From positions 540,019-604,018 of the forward strand of contig NZ_BAYA01000004.1 in NCBI RefSeq assembly GCF_000685015.1: a DNA stretch of 64,000 nt. The letters run 5' to 3'. Positions within the stretch are counted from its first letter, which is position 1; each line of letters starts with the position of its first letter. Shown here piece after piece: positions 17,736-26,944 of this stretch. The notes under the pieces are model-generated. The model was not told the DNA's origin, made no database searches, and was given only the letters and a program-made list of their open reading frames with translations. The DNA comes from Paraburkholderia bannensis NBRC 103871. Its GTDB lineage: Bacteria > Pseudomonadota > Gammaproteobacteria > Burkholderiales > Burkholderiaceae. The position numbers and the translations under genes were made by a program.

Positions 17736-18251
17736 ATGCTGGACAAACTCGACGCCGAATTCGCCTTTGGCCGCGAAGCGCTCGATGTGCGCGCGACGCG
17801 CCAGGCGCTGCTGTCCTCGAACATCGCGAACGCCGACACGCCGGGTTACCAGGCGCGCGACGTCGACTTCTCGGCTTCGCTCGCCGGTGCGCTCAAGCAC
17901 GCGGGCGCGGCGACGCCCAGCGGCATGGCGCCGTCCACCGGCGGCAACTTCCAGCCGCTCGCGCTGGCGCAGCCGGCGGGCGTGACGAGCGGCATGTCGA
18001 TGGCGACCACCGAAGCCGGCCACCTCGCGGGCAACGTGAAGCTCGCGGCGACCGGCGGCCCGGCCGATACGTATTCGAGCCCGGTGATGTACCGCACGCC
18101 GACGCAGCCCGCGCTCGACGGCAACACGGTCGATCTCGACACCGAGCGCGTGCAGTTCGCCGATAACGCGCTGCACTTCGAATCGGGCATGACCGTGGTA
18201 TCGAGCCAGATCAAGACGATGCTCTCGGCGATCCAGTCGGGTTCGAGCTAA
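17736..18251 (+). CDS. flgB: FlgB proximal rod protein
   Basis: FlgB is a proximal rod subunit. The ATG at 17736 is chosen over an upstream in-frame ATG at 17688 because GGAG sits eight bases before it and the product begins MLDKLDAEFAFG as in the family. The 171-residue protein carries the rod/hook N-terminal signature LLSSNIANADTPGYQARDVDF. It is the first gene of flgBCDEFGHIJ. Confidence 0.95.
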   Translation: MLDKLDAEFAFGREALDVRATRQALLSSNIANADTPGYQARDVDFSASLAGALKHAGAATPSGMAPSTGGNFQPLALAQPAGVTSGMSMATTEAGHLAGNVKLAATGGPADTYSSPVMYRTPTQPALDGNTVDLDTERVQFADNALHFESGMTVVSSQIKTMLSAIQSGSS

Positions 18252-18330
18252 ACCGAAGCCTTTTAGTCGCGCCACCCAGCAAACGTTTTAAGCCAGCAGC
18301 AAGACGCACCGACCCGAGGTCAACGAAACC

Positions 18331-18756
18331 ATGCCATCCCTCATGAATATCTTCAGCGTTGCCGGTTCCGCCATGTCGGCGGAATCGCAGCGCCTGAACG
18401 TGACGGCGTCCAATCTCGCCAACGCCGACAGTACGACCGGCCCGGACGGCCAGCCCTACAAGGCCAAGCAGGTCGTGTTCGCGGTCAACCCGCTTGGCGG
18501 CGCGCGCAGCGCGTCGGGCCAGCAGGTCGGCGGCGTGAAGGTGACGGGCGTGATCGACGATCCGACGCCGATGAAGCAGACCTACGACCCGGACAACCCC
18601 GCGGCCGATGCGAACGGCTACGTGAGCATGCCGAACGTCGATCCGGTGCAGGAAATGGTGAACATGATTTCGGCGTCGCGCTCGTACCAGGCCAACATCG
18701 AGACGCTGAACACCGCCAAGACCCTGATGCTCAAGACCCTGACGATCGGCACCTGA
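18331..18756 (+). CDS. flgC: FlgC proximal rod protein
   Basis: FlgC is a 141-residue proximal rod subunit of normal length. The N-terminal rod motif [15 protein letters not shown] and the C-terminal helix [30 protein letters not shown], shared by axial proteins, are both clear. It sits between flgB and flgD in the standard order. Confidence 0.96.
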   Translation: MPSLMNIFSVAGSAMSAESQRLNVTASNLANADSTTGPDGQPYKAKQVVFAVNPLGGARSASGQQVGGVKVTGVIDDPTPMKQTYDPDNPAADANGYVSMPNVDPVQEMVNMISASRSYQANIETLNTAKTLMLKTLTIGT

Positions 18757-18833
18757 AAGACCTAAGCCGGCGCAGGAACGAGAACCACACCACACGCTAA
18801 CCCGCTACAGACAGCGTATCCGAGGAGAACGCG

Positions 18834-19544
18834 TTGACCTCCAGCAACACCACCATCGGCGGCAGTTCCGCCACCGTATCGCAGACGCTGCTCGACACCA
18901 TGAACGGCACGTCGGCGAGTTCGTCGACCTCGTCGAGTGCGACCAGCGGCAGCGACCTGCAACAGACCTTTCTGCAACTGCTCGTGACGCAGCTGCAGAA
19001 CCAGGATCCGACCAGCCCGATGGACAGCTCGCAGATGACCTCGCAGCTTGCCCAGATCAATACGGTGTCGGGCATCGCGAACCTGAACACGTCGCTCACG
19101 TCGCTGTCGACGCAGCTGTCCGCGGGCCAGAACGCCCAGTCGGCGCTGCTGATCGGCTCGACGGTACTGGCGGCCGGCAGCACGGCCGCGGTGTCGAGCG
19201 GCACCTCGCCGCAACTCGGCGTGCAGCTCACGTCGGCGGCGTCGGACGTCACGCTCACGATCAAGGATTCGACGGGCAAGGTCGTCAACACGCTCGACCT
19301 GGGCGCGCAGTCGGCGGGCACCGTGCCGGTCACCTGGAACGGCACCGACTCGTCGGGCGCAGTGGTGGCCGACGGCAACTACACGATCAGCGCGAGCGCG
19401 ACGGTCAACGGTCAGGCCACCTCCGCGACGGCGCTCGTCGCGAGCAAGGTCAGCGCCGTGATCCAGCAATCCGATGGCACGGCGGGCCTTTCGCTCGCCA
19501 ACGGCAAGACGGTTCCGCTCTCGAGCGTGGCCGGCATTCTCTGA
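18834..19544 (+). CDS. flgD: FlgD hook scaffolding (cap) protein
   Basis: FlgD caps the growing hook and is needed for FlgE polymerisation. The start is TTG at 18834, supported by AGGAG six bases upstream; no ATG fits better. The 236-residue product has a Ser/Thr-rich N-terminus, the signature FLQLLVTQLQNQDPTSPMDSSQMTSQLAQ and two C-terminal beta domains (FlgD tudor-like and Ig-like). Confidence 0.95.
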   Translation: MTSSNTTIGGSSATVSQTLLDTMNGTSASSSTSSSATSGSDLQQTFLQLLVTQLQNQDPTSPMDSSQMTSQLAQINTVSGIANLNTSLTSLSTQLSAGQNAQSALLIGSTVLAAGSTAAVSSGTSPQLGVQLTSAASDVTLTIKDSTGKVVNTLDLGAQSAGTVPVTWNGTDSSGAVVADGNYTISASATVNGQATSATALVASKVSAVIQQSDGTAGLSLANGKTVPLSSVAGIL

Positions 19545-19576
19545 ACCCGATAAACGACAGCGCGGAGTAAACACTC

Positions 19577-20839
19577 ATGGGCTACCAGCAAGGATTGAGC
19601 GGCCTCGCCGCTTCGTCGAACGACCTCGACGTCATTGGCAACAACATCGCCAACGCGAATACCGTTGGCTTCAAGCAAAGCCAGGCGCAATTCGCCGATG
19701 TGTATGCGAACACCGTGGCGACCTCGGTCAACACCCAGATCGGTCTGGGCGCGGCACTTTCGGAAGTGCAGCAGAACTTCTCGCAAGGCACGATCACGAC
19801 GACCGGCCAGGCGCTCGACGTCGCCATCAACGGCAACGGCTTCTTCCAGATGTCGAACAACGGCACCGTCACGTATTCGCGTAACGGCGTGTTCCAGCTC
19901 GACAAGAACGGCTACATCACCGATGCCGCCGGCAACGACCTGATGGGCTACGCAGCCGGTACGAGCGGCGTGGTGAACACGGCGCAAACCGTGCCGCTGC
20001 AAGTGCCGACGACCAACATCGCACCGGTCACGACCTCGACGGTCACGGCGCAGCTGAACCTGAACGCGCAGGCGGCGACGCCGACCGACTCGACCTTCAG
20101 CGCCACCGATTCGGCGAGCTACAACTACTCGACCTCGATCACGGCCTACGACTCGCTCGGCGGCACGCAGCAGGTCAACATGTACTTCGTGAAGGGCGGC
20201 ACGGACGCGAGCGGCAACCAGCTCTACACCGTGTACTCGGGCGTCTCGGGCGGCACGACTTCGGAAGTCGGCACGATGTCGTTCAATTCGTCGGGCTCGC
20301 TGGTGTCGTCGACCGACACGGCAGGCGTGGCGACGGGCACGGGCCAGATGACGCTGCAGATCGGCACGGCCGGCGGCAAGCTCTCGGACGGCGCGGCTTC
20401 GATGGCGGTCACGCTCGACTTCAAGGGCACGACGCAATACGGCGGCACCAACGGCGTGAACAACCTCGCGCAGGACGGCTACGCCAGCGGCACACTGTCG
20501 AACTTCACGGTCGGCTCGGACGGCACCATCACGGGCAACTACTCGAACGGCCAGACCAAGACGCTCGGCCAGGTCGTGCTCGCCAACTTCAACAACCCGA
20601 ACGGCCTGCAGAACCTGGGCGGCAACCAGTTCCAGGAAACGGCGGCTTCGGGCGTGGCGCAGGTTTCGACGCCGGGCAGCACGAACCACGGCACGCTCAC
20701 GGGCGGCGCGGTGGAGTCGTCGAACGTCGACCTGACCAACCAGCTCGTCGACCTGATCACGGCGCAGCGCAACTATCAGGCTAACGCGCAGACCATCAAG
20801 ACGCAGCAGACCGTCGACCAGACGCTGCTGCAGATGTAA
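19577..20839 (+). CDS. flgE: FlgE hook protein
   Basis: FlgE polymerises into the hook. The 420-residue product has the N-terminal axial motif GLAASSNDLDVIGNNIANANTVGFK and the C-terminal helix SSNVDLTNQLVDLITAQRNYQANAQTIKTQ. The central D1/D2 domains are Thr/Ser/Gly-rich, as usual. It has normal length and lies directly after flgD. Confidence 0.96.
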   Translation: MGYQQGLSGLAASSNDLDVIGNNIANANTVGFKQSQAQFADVYANTVATSVNTQIGLGAALSEVQQNFSQGTITTTGQALDVAINGNGFFQMSNNGTVTYSRNGVFQLDKNGYITDAAGNDLMGYAAGTSGVVNTAQTVPLQVPTTNIAPVTTSTVTAQLNLNAQAATPTDSTFSATDSASYNYSTSITAYDSLGGTQQVNMYFVKGGTDASGNQLYTVYSGVSGGTTSEVGTMSFNSSGSLVSSTDTAGVATGTGQMTLQIGTAGGKLSDGAASMAVTLDFKGTTQYGGTNGVNNLAQDGYASGTLSNFTVGSDGTITGNYSNGQTKTLGQVVLANFNNPNGLQNLGGNQFQETAASGVAQVSTPGSTNHGTLTGGAVESSNVDLTNQLVDLITAQRNYQANAQTIKTQQTVDQTLLQM

Positions 20840-20871
20840 GTACGTTTGTCTAATTACGCACCGGGTACATC

Positions 20872-21630
20872 ATGGACCGACTGATTTATACCGCGATGAC
20901 GGGCACGAGCCAGGCGCTCGAGCAGCAGGCCGTCGTCGCGAACAACCTGGCCAACGTCTCGACCACGGGTTTTCGCGCGCAGCTGGCGAATTTCCGCTCC
21001 GTGCCGATGTCGTTCGGCGACGGTTCCACCGTCAACGACTCGACCACGCGCACGTTCGTGCTGTCGGCGACGCCAGGCGCAGACATGACGCCCGGTGCGA
21101 TCTCGAAGACCGGCAATCCGCTCGATATCGCGATCCAGGGCAACGGCTTCATGGCCGTGCAGACCGCCGACGGCAACGAAGCGTACACGCGCGCGGGCAA
21201 CCTGCACGTGGACGAAAACGGCCAGCTCGTGACGGCCAGCAACCAGCAGGTGATCGGCGGCGGCGGCCCGATCGCGGTGCCGCCGGGTTCGGCGGTGACG
21301 ATCGGCTCGGACGGCACGGTTTCGGCGCTCGCCCCGGGAAGCCCGGCCAGCGCGATCGCCATGATCGACCAGATCAAGTTCGTGAACCCGGCCGCAGGGT
21401 CGCTGCAGCGCGGCGACGACGGCCTGTTCCGCACGTCCGACGGCAATCCGGCCGACGCCGACCAGACGGTCAAGATCGCGACGGAATCGCTCGAAGGCAG
21501 CAACGTGAACCCGGTCGCCGCGATGGTCTCGATGATCACCAACGCGCGCCAGTTCCAGATGCAGACCAAGCTGTTGCAGACCGCCGACCAGAACGACCAG
21601 AGCGCTAACCAGCTGCTCAATTTCAGCTAA
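20872..21630 (+). CDS. flgF: FlgF proximal rod protein
   Basis: FlgF is a proximal rod subunit. The 252-residue product begins MDRLIYTAMTG, as is typical. It has the axial motif [15 protein letters not shown] and a C-terminal coiled segment ending in QTADQNDQSANQLLNFS. It is 32 bases after flgE and precedes flgG, the normal order. Confidence 0.95.
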   Translation: MDRLIYTAMTGTSQALEQQAVVANNLANVSTTGFRAQLANFRSVPMSFGDGSTVNDSTTRTFVLSATPGADMTPGAISKTGNPLDIAIQGNGFMAVQTADGNEAYTRAGNLHVDENGQLVTASNQQVIGGGGPIAVPPGSAVTIGSDGTVSALAPGSPASAIAMIDQIKFVNPAAGSLQRGDDGLFRTSDGNPADADQTVKIATESLEGSNVNPVAAMVSMITNARQFQMQTKLLQTADQNDQSANQLLNFS

Positions 21631-21687
21631 GCATATTTAGGCCGCCGGTCTCGCAAGAAGCAGACTACGCGCCGGGAGAAAGACACC

Positions 21688-22476
21688 GTGAACCGATCGC
21701 TCTACATTGCCGCCACCGGCATGAACGCCCAGCAGGCGCAGATGGACGTGATCTCGAACAACCTCGCGAACGTGAGCACCAATGGCTTCAAGGGTTCGCG
21801 CGCCGTGTTCGAGGACCTCATGTACCAGACGCTGCGCCAGCCGGGTGCGAACTCCACGCAGACCACCGAAATGTCGTCGGGCAGCCAGGTCGGCACCGGC
21901 GTGCAGCAGGTCGCGACCGAGCGCCTCTACACGCAGGGCAACCTGCAGCAGACCGGCAACTCGAAGGACGTGGCGATCAACGGCGCGGGCTTCTTCCAGG
22001 TGCAGATGCCCGACGGCACGACGCAATACACGCGCGACGGCTCGTTCCAGACCAACTCGCAGGGTCAGCTGGTGACGGCGAGCGGCTATCCGGTGCTGCC
22101 CGCCATTACCGTGCCGGCCAACGCGACCTCGCTCACCATCGGCAGCGACGGCGTGGTGACGGTGACGACGCCGGGCTCGACGGGCAACACGACGATCGGC
22201 TCGCTCCAGGTCGCCATGTTCATCAACCCGGCCGGCCTGCAGAGCAACGGCGAAAACCTGGTGTCGGAAACGGCTTCGTCGGGTGCGCCCACGGTGACGA
22301 CGCCGGGCCTGAACGGTTCGGGCTCGCTCAACCAGGGCTACGTCGAATCGTCGAACGTGAACGTGGTGCAGGAACTCGTGAACATGATCCAGACGCAGCG
22401 CGCCTACGAAATCAACAGCAAGGCGCTGACGACGTCGGATCAGATGCTCCAGACCTTGAGCCAGATGCAGGTGTAA
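21688..22476 (+). CDS. flgG: FlgG distal rod protein
   Basis: FlgG forms the distal rod. The GTG start at 21688 follows GGGAGA. The 262-residue product begins [15 protein letters not shown] and has [23 protein letters not shown], whose insertion after the axial motif is diagnostic for FlgG. The C-terminal helix is [22 protein letters not shown]. Length is normal. Confidence 0.96.
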   Translation: MNRSLYIAATGMNAQQAQMDVISNNLANVSTNGFKGSRAVFEDLMYQTLRQPGANSTQTTEMSSGSQVGTGVQQVATERLYTQGNLQQTGNSKDVAINGAGFFQVQMPDGTTQYTRDGSFQTNSQGQLVTASGYPVLPAITVPANATSLTIGSDGVVTVTTPGSTGNTTIGSLQVAMFINPAGLQSNGENLVSETASSGAPTVTTPGLNGSGSLNQGYVESSNVNVVQELVNMIQTQRAYEINSKALTTSDQMLQTLSQMQV

Positions 22477-22510
22477 GCGCAGGTTCAGGCGCAGGTTCAG
22501 GCGCAGGTTA
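22477..22510 (+). repeat. 12-bp tandem repeat between flgG and flgH
   Basis: GCGCAGGTTCAG is repeated 2.8 times (22477-22488, 22489-22500, then the partial GCGCAGGTTA), starting right after the flgG stop. A hairpin TCCCGGC/GCCGGGA follows at 22532-22548, before flgH. No function can be assigned. Confidence 0.9.
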
Positions 22511-22583
22511 AAGCGCAGCTTTGAAGCACGATCCCGGCGCCGCCGGGAACCTGAAGCAACAGCAATAGCAGTACGGAAGAGAA

Positions 22584-23327
22584 GTGGTGAGGAATATGGG
22601 CCAGTCCGTTCAAGTCAACTTTCGCTCGCGGCGGCAGCACACGCTGCGCCGGGCGATGCCGCGCGCCGCGATGGCGACGGCGTCCCTCGTGCTTGCCGCG
22701 CTGGCGGGCTGTGCCTATATCCCGAACCGGCAGCCGATCGTGCAGCAGCCGATGACGGCCGTGCCGCCGCAGCCGCCGATGAACACCTCGCCGGGTTCGA
22801 TCTACAACCCGGGCTACGTGGGGCGTCCGCTCTTCGAAGACCAGCGTCCGCGCAATACCGGCGACATCCTCACCATCGTCATCTCCGAAAACATCAACGC
22901 GACGAAGTCCTCGGGCGCCAACACCAAGCGTGGCGGCAGCACGAGCTTCAACGTGCCGACCGCGGGCTTCGCACCGGGCTTCTTCTCGCGCGCGAACCTC
23001 TCGGCCACCGGCGCGAACCAGTTCGACGCGACGGGCGGCGCGAACGCCTCCAACACGTTCACGGGCGTCATCACCGTGACGGTCACGAACGTGCTGCCCA
23101 ACGGCAACCTGGTGGTATCGGGCGAAAAGCAGATGCTGATCAACCAGGGCAATGAATTCGTACGCTTCTCCGGCGTCGTGAACCCGAACACCGTTGCCGG
23201 AGACAACTCCGTGCTCTCGACCGATGTCGCCGATGCGAAGATCGAATACTCCGCGAAAGGCGTAATCGACGAGGCCGAGACCATGGGCTGGCTGCAACGC
23301 TTTTTCCTGAATGTCGCGCCATGGTAA
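22584..23327 (+). CDS. flgH: FlgH L-ring lipoprotein
   Basis: FlgH builds the outer-membrane L-ring. The 247-residue product has a lipoprotein signal with lipobox LAGC (Cys43), then a Pro-rich stretch. The L-ring domain follows ([28 protein letters not shown] ... [23 protein letters not shown]). The start may be GTG 22584 or ATG 22596; neither has an ideal ribosome binding site. It overlaps flgI by seven bases. Confidence 0.95.
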   Translation: MVRNMGQSVQVNFRSRRQHTLRRAMPRAAMATASLVLAALAGCAYIPNRQPIVQQPMTAVPPQPPMNTSPGSIYNPGYVGRPLFEDQRPRNTGDILTIVISENINATKSSGANTKRGGSTSFNVPTAGFAPGFFSRANLSATGANQFDATGGANASNTFTGVITVTVTNVLPNGNLVVSGEKQMLINQGNEFVRFSGVVNPNTVAGDNSVLSTDVADAKIEYSAKGVIDEAETMGWLQRFFLNVAPW

Positions 23328-24520
23328 AGATCCGTTTCCAGCGCACGCGCCGCTCGCGCGTGAAAGACCTGCTGACCGCCTTCGGCGTGCTGGCAGGGTT
23401 CGTGGTCGTGTGCTCGGCGCTGCTCACGTATGCCACGCCCGCGCGCGCGGAGCGCGTGAAAGACCTCGTCTCGTTCGCGGGCGTGCGTGACAACCCGCTG
23501 ATCGGCTACGGCCTCGTGGTGGGTCTCGACGGCACGGGCGACCAGACGACCCAGGCGCCGTTCACGACGCAGACGCTCGCGAACATGCTCGCGAACCTGG
23601 GCATCTCGATCAACAACACGTCGAGCTCAAGCGGTTCCTCGCAGACGCTCAACAACATGCAGCTCAAGAACGTCGCGGCCGTGATCGTGACGGCGACGCT
23701 GCCGCCGTTCGCGCGTCCGGGCGAACAGATCGACGTGACGGTGTCGTCGCTCGCGAACGCCAAGAGCATTCGCGGCGGCACGCTGCTGCTCACGCCGCTC
23801 AAGGGCGCGGACGGCCAGGTCTATGCGCTGGCCCAGGGCAACGTGGCGGTGGGCGGCGCGGGCGCGTCGGCCAACGGCAGCAAGGTGCAGGTGAACCAGC
23901 TTGCGGCAGGCCGTATCGCGGCAGGCGCAACCGTCGAGCGCGCGGTGCCGTCGCCGGTCTCGCAGCCGGGCGGTCTCCTGCAGATGGAAGTCAACGACAT
24001 GGACTACGACACGACGCAGCGCATCGTGGCGGCGGTCAACAATATGTTCGGCGCGGGCACGGCGGCGGCGGTCGATGGCCGCACGATCCAGGTGCACGGC
24101 CCGGCCGATCCGGCGTCGCAGGTGGGCTTCATCGCGCAGATCCAGAATCTCGACGTGCGCCCGGCCCAGCCGGCGGCGAAGGTGATCCTGAACGCGCGCA
24201 CCGGCTCGATCGTGATGAACCAGATGGTCACGCTCGAATCCTGCGCGGTGGCGCACGGCAATCTTTCGGTGGTCGTGAATACGCAGACGGCGGTGAGCCA
24301 GCCGGGCGCATTCTCGAACGGACAGACGGTCGCGACGCGGCAGTCGCAGATCCAGTTGAAGCAGGACAATGGCGCGCTCAAGCTCGTGACGGCGGGCGCC
24401 AATCTCGCGGAAGTCGTGAAGGCGCTCAACGCGCTGGGTGCGACGCCGGCGGATCTGATGTCGATCCTCCAGGCAATGAAGGCGGCGGGCGCGTTGCGTG
24501 CCGACCTCGAAATTATCTAA
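23321..24520 (+). CDS. flgI: FlgI P-ring protein
   Basis: FlgI forms the periplasmic P-ring. The 399-residue product has a signal peptide (hydrophobic [16 protein letters not shown], cleavage after PARA). The well-conserved mature start follows: [33 protein letters not shown]. The end [34 protein letters not shown] is characteristic. Its start overlaps flgH. Confidence 0.96.
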   Translation: MVKIRFQRTRRSRVKDLLTAFGVLAGFVVVCSALLTYATPARAERVKDLVSFAGVRDNPLIGYGLVVGLDGTGDQTTQAPFTTQTLANMLANLGISINNTSSSSGSSQTLNNMQLKNVAAVIVTATLPPFARPGEQIDVTVSSLANAKSIRGGTLLLTPLKGADGQVYALAQGNVAVGGAGASANGSKVQVNQLAAGRIAAGATVERAVPSPVSQPGGLLQMEVNDMDYDTTQRIVAAVNNMFGAGTAAAVDGRTIQVHGPADPASQVGFIAQIQNLDVRPAQPAAKVILNARTGSIVMNQMVTLESCAVAHGNLSVVVNTQTAVSQPGAFSNGQTVATRQSQIQLKQDNGALKLVTAGANLAEVVKALNALGATPADLMSILQAMKAAGALRADLEII

Positions 24521-24531
24521 GGACGTGAAAA

Positions 24532-25539
24532 ATGGATAACTCGAATATCGGCAACGGCAATCTCGATCTCACGAACCGCTTCGCGCTGGACGTGCAGGGC
24601 TTCGACGCGATGCGCGCCGCGGCCAATGCCTCGCCGCAACAGGGCGTGAAGGCGGCTGCCAAGCAGTTCGACGCCGTGTTCACGCAGATGATGCTCAAGA
24701 GCATGCGCGACGCGACGCCCTCGGACGGCCCGCTCGATTCCAACGACGGCGCGACGTTCCAGTCGATGATGGATCAGCAGCTCTCGCAGCAGATGTCGAA
24801 CAAGGGCATTGGCGTGGCCAACGCCATGATCAAGCAGCTCATGCGCAGCATGGGCGGCGACGCCAACAGCCTCGGCGGCGCCGGTGGTGCAAGCGGCGCG
24901 GGCGGCATCGCCGGCGCGATGCAGGGCCTGTCGGGCTCGGGCGGCAGCGGCAACGAAGGCAACATGGCGATGTTGAGCGCGCTCGGTCGCGCGTACGGCA
25001 ACGCCTCGGCGAACGGCGCGCTCGGCAAGGGCCAGGGCTGGGACGCGAACAGCGCGCTCACGCCGCCCGTGCGCAGCAGCGGCGACGACAAGGTCGACGC
25101 CTTCGTCAACAAGCTCGCCAACGGCGCGCAGCAGGCGAGCGCCTCGACCGGCATCCCGGCGCGCTTCATCGTCGGCCAGGCCGCGCTCGAATCGGGCTGG
25201 GGCAAGCGCGAGATCATGAAGGCCGACGGCACGACCAGCTACAACGTGTTCGGCATCAAGGCGACCAAGGACTGGACGGGCAAGACGGTGTCGACCATGA
25301 CGACCGAATACGTGAACGGCGCGCCGCATCGCGTGGTGGAGAAGTTCCGCGCCTACGACTCGTACGAAGACGCGATGACCGACTACGCCACCGTGCTCAA
25401 GAGCAACCCGCGCTACGCCTCGGTCATCAACGGTTCGCGCAGCGCCGAAAGCTTCGCCCAGGGCATGCAGCGCGCCGGTTACGCCACCGACCCGCATTAC
25501 GCGAAAAAGCTCATGTCGATCATGCAGCGCATGGCCTGA
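24532..25539 (+). CDS. flgJ: FlgJ rod-capping peptidoglycan hydrolase
   Basis: FlgJ caps the rod and opens the murein layer. The N-terminal rod-binding domain (about residues 10-105, AAKQFDAVFTQMMLKSMRDAT) is joined by a Gly/Ser-rich linker to a C-terminal glucosaminidase-type domain (about 185-335). In that domain Glu220, in GQAALESGWGKREI, is the expected catalytic acid. The dual-domain form is normal for beta- and gammaproteobacteria. It is the last gene of the flgB operon. Confidence 0.95.
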   Translation: MDNSNIGNGNLDLTNRFALDVQGFDAMRAAANASPQQGVKAAAKQFDAVFTQMMLKSMRDATPSDGPLDSNDGATFQSMMDQQLSQQMSNKGIGVANAMIKQLMRSMGGDANSLGGAGGASGAGGIAGAMQGLSGSGGSGNEGNMAMLSALGRAYGNASANGALGKGQGWDANSALTPPVRSSGDDKVDAFVNKLANGAQQASASTGIPARFIVGQAALESGWGKREIMKADGTTSYNVFGIKATKDWTGKTVSTMTTEYVNGAPHRVVEKFRAYDSYEDAMTDYATVLKSNPRYASVINGSRSAESFAQGMQRAGYATDPHYAKKLMSIMQRMA

Positions 25540-25867
25540 TGGCCGCGGCCTGATCCCCGCCTGAAATACCTACGCGCCGCGCATAATATGTCGCGCGCTT
25601 CGCTTATCGGCGGCAAACGTTGCCGTTGCGGCGTTGGTGGTGATTTGGCGGCCAAACGCAGCAAGATCGCGCAAGAAGCTGGCCCGGCGTTCGCCGGACG
25701 GATTCGCAGGACACAGAATTTTTACGCCGAAACCCTAAATTTCCGCGCTAGTCTGCCGCTAATGCAGGCGAGATCCAAAAGAATCAGGGGCGGCGAAGAC
25801 CGCCCGGACGGCGCGTCACGACACCTTCCGAGGCGCGCCGGCATGTCCACGAAATTCCGGCAGGCCG
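25540..25867 (+). other. Gap between flgJ and ycgR
   Basis: The gap holds an A/T patch at 25582-25592, a small hairpin CCGGC/GCCGG at 25684-25697 and the sigma-28 promoter of ycgR at 25736-25762. No gene is supported. Confidence 0.5.
25736..25762 (+). promoter_or_regulatory. Sigma-28 promoter of ycgR
   Basis: TAAATTTC (25736-25743), an 11-base spacer, then GCCGCTAA (25755-25762): seven of eight -10 positions and the exact E. coli spacing. It lies about 105 bases before the ycgR ATG. ycgR is known to be FliA-dependent in E. coli, which fits. Confidence 0.78.
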
Positions 25868-26623
25868 ATGAATACCGCTCAGTCGAATCAACAGGAAGAA
25901 GTCGATGGCGAAAGCCCCGACTATGGCCGTCGCAATCCGCTCGAAGTCGGGGTGCAGTTGCGCAATCTCGCCAATCGCGGCGATTTCCTGACCTTGCAAT
26001 ATCGCGGGGGCCAGCTGGTCACCCGCATCCTCGACGTCAACTCGCGCGAGCGCACCTTCACGTTCGATTGGGGCGCGGTGTCCGAGCAGAACCGCGAGGT
26101 GCTCGGCACCCAGGAATGCCAGTTTCACGCGTCGCCGGACGGCGTGCGCGTGGAGTTCACGACCGGCATGCCGCGCGAAACGACCTTCGAAGGGCGTCCC
26201 GCGTTCGAAGCCACGTTCCCCGAAGTGCTCTACTACGTGCAGCGCCGCGAGTATTTCCGCGTCGATACGCCGGTGATGGAGCCGTGCATCGTGCGCGGCG
26301 CGCTGCCGATGGACGGCCAGCGCTTCCAGTTCGAGGTGCACGACATCTCGCTGGGCGGCCTGGGTCTGCGCACGACGGACGAACGCGCGGCAGCGCTCGA
26401 CATGGGCCTGAAGCTCGTGGACGTGGAGCTGGAGCTGCGCGGTCACGGCACGCTGCGCGTCGATCTCGCGCTCGTGGTGCTGCGCTTCATCGACCTGCCC
26501 AACGGCGATCGCCGCTATCACCTGGGCCTGCGTTTCGAGACGCTGCCTGGCGCCGCGGAAAACAGCCTGCAGCGCTACATCACGCAGCTCGAAATGAAGC
26601 GCCGCGCGTTCCAGCGCGCTTAA
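25868..26623 (+). CDS. ycgR: YcgR c-di-GMP-binding flagellar brake
   Basis: YcgR binds c-di-GMP through its PilZ domain and slows or biases the flagellar motor. The 251-residue product has an N-terminal YcgR domain (about 22-120) and a C-terminal PilZ domain. In the PilZ domain Arg127-x3-Arg131 (RREYFR) and Asp159-x-Ser161-x2-Gly164 (DISLGG) are the c-di-GMP-binding motifs. It is alone between flgJ and flgK, with its own sigma-28-type promoter. Confidence 0.94.
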   Translation: MNTAQSNQQEEVDGESPDYGRRNPLEVGVQLRNLANRGDFLTLQYRGGQLVTRILDVNSRERTFTFDWGAVSEQNREVLGTQECQFHASPDGVRVEFTTGMPRETTFEGRPAFEATFPEVLYYVQRREYFRVDTPVMEPCIVRGALPMDGQRFQFEVHDISLGGLGLRTTDERAAALDMGLKLVDVELELRGHGTLRVDLALVVLRFIDLPNGDRRYHLGLRFETLPGAAENSLQRYITQLEMKRRAFQRA

Positions 26624-26944
26624 GCGGCAACGCCGCGGCGGCGGCCATCGCGGCTGCCGCCTGGCTTCAGGTTCGCGGTCGATCCGCAGTACTTCGTACA
26701 GCACCTCGTGCCGTACTTCGCGGCGCGCCATTCGTGTGCGCCGCGTGCATCGCCGATGCGCCACCCATGCTTGTGCTTCACGGCGCACGGCGGGGCGCAG
26801 CACGCGCTTCATGCCAAACGTTTCCCCCGCGAAATTCTCCCTTACCGCAGCTTAATTTCGGCGCTGCGCTGCCGTTATCACATAAGTTCACCCACGCGGC
26901 CCCTCCGACCGAGACGTCGGGCAGGCCGTCCACGAGGATTACGC
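26624..26944 (+). other. Gap between ycgR and flgK
   Basis: Several G+C-rich inverted repeats follow ycgR (GGCGGC/GCCGCC near 26640-26663; CGCGGCGC and GCGCCGCG near 26720-26745) but none has a T-run. A possible FliA promoter for flgK lies near 26852. No gene is supported: an in-frame extension of flgK to 26708 lacks a ribosome binding site and family similarity. Confidence 0.5.
26852..26878 (+). promoter_or_regulatory. Possible sigma-28 promoter of flgKL
   Basis: GCCGTTAT (26871-26878) is identical to the -10 of the flgM promoter. The -35 position holds TTAATTTC with an 11-base spacer, a weaker match. It is about 67 bases before flgK. flgKL are late genes in other species, which supports the call. 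Confidence 0.6.
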
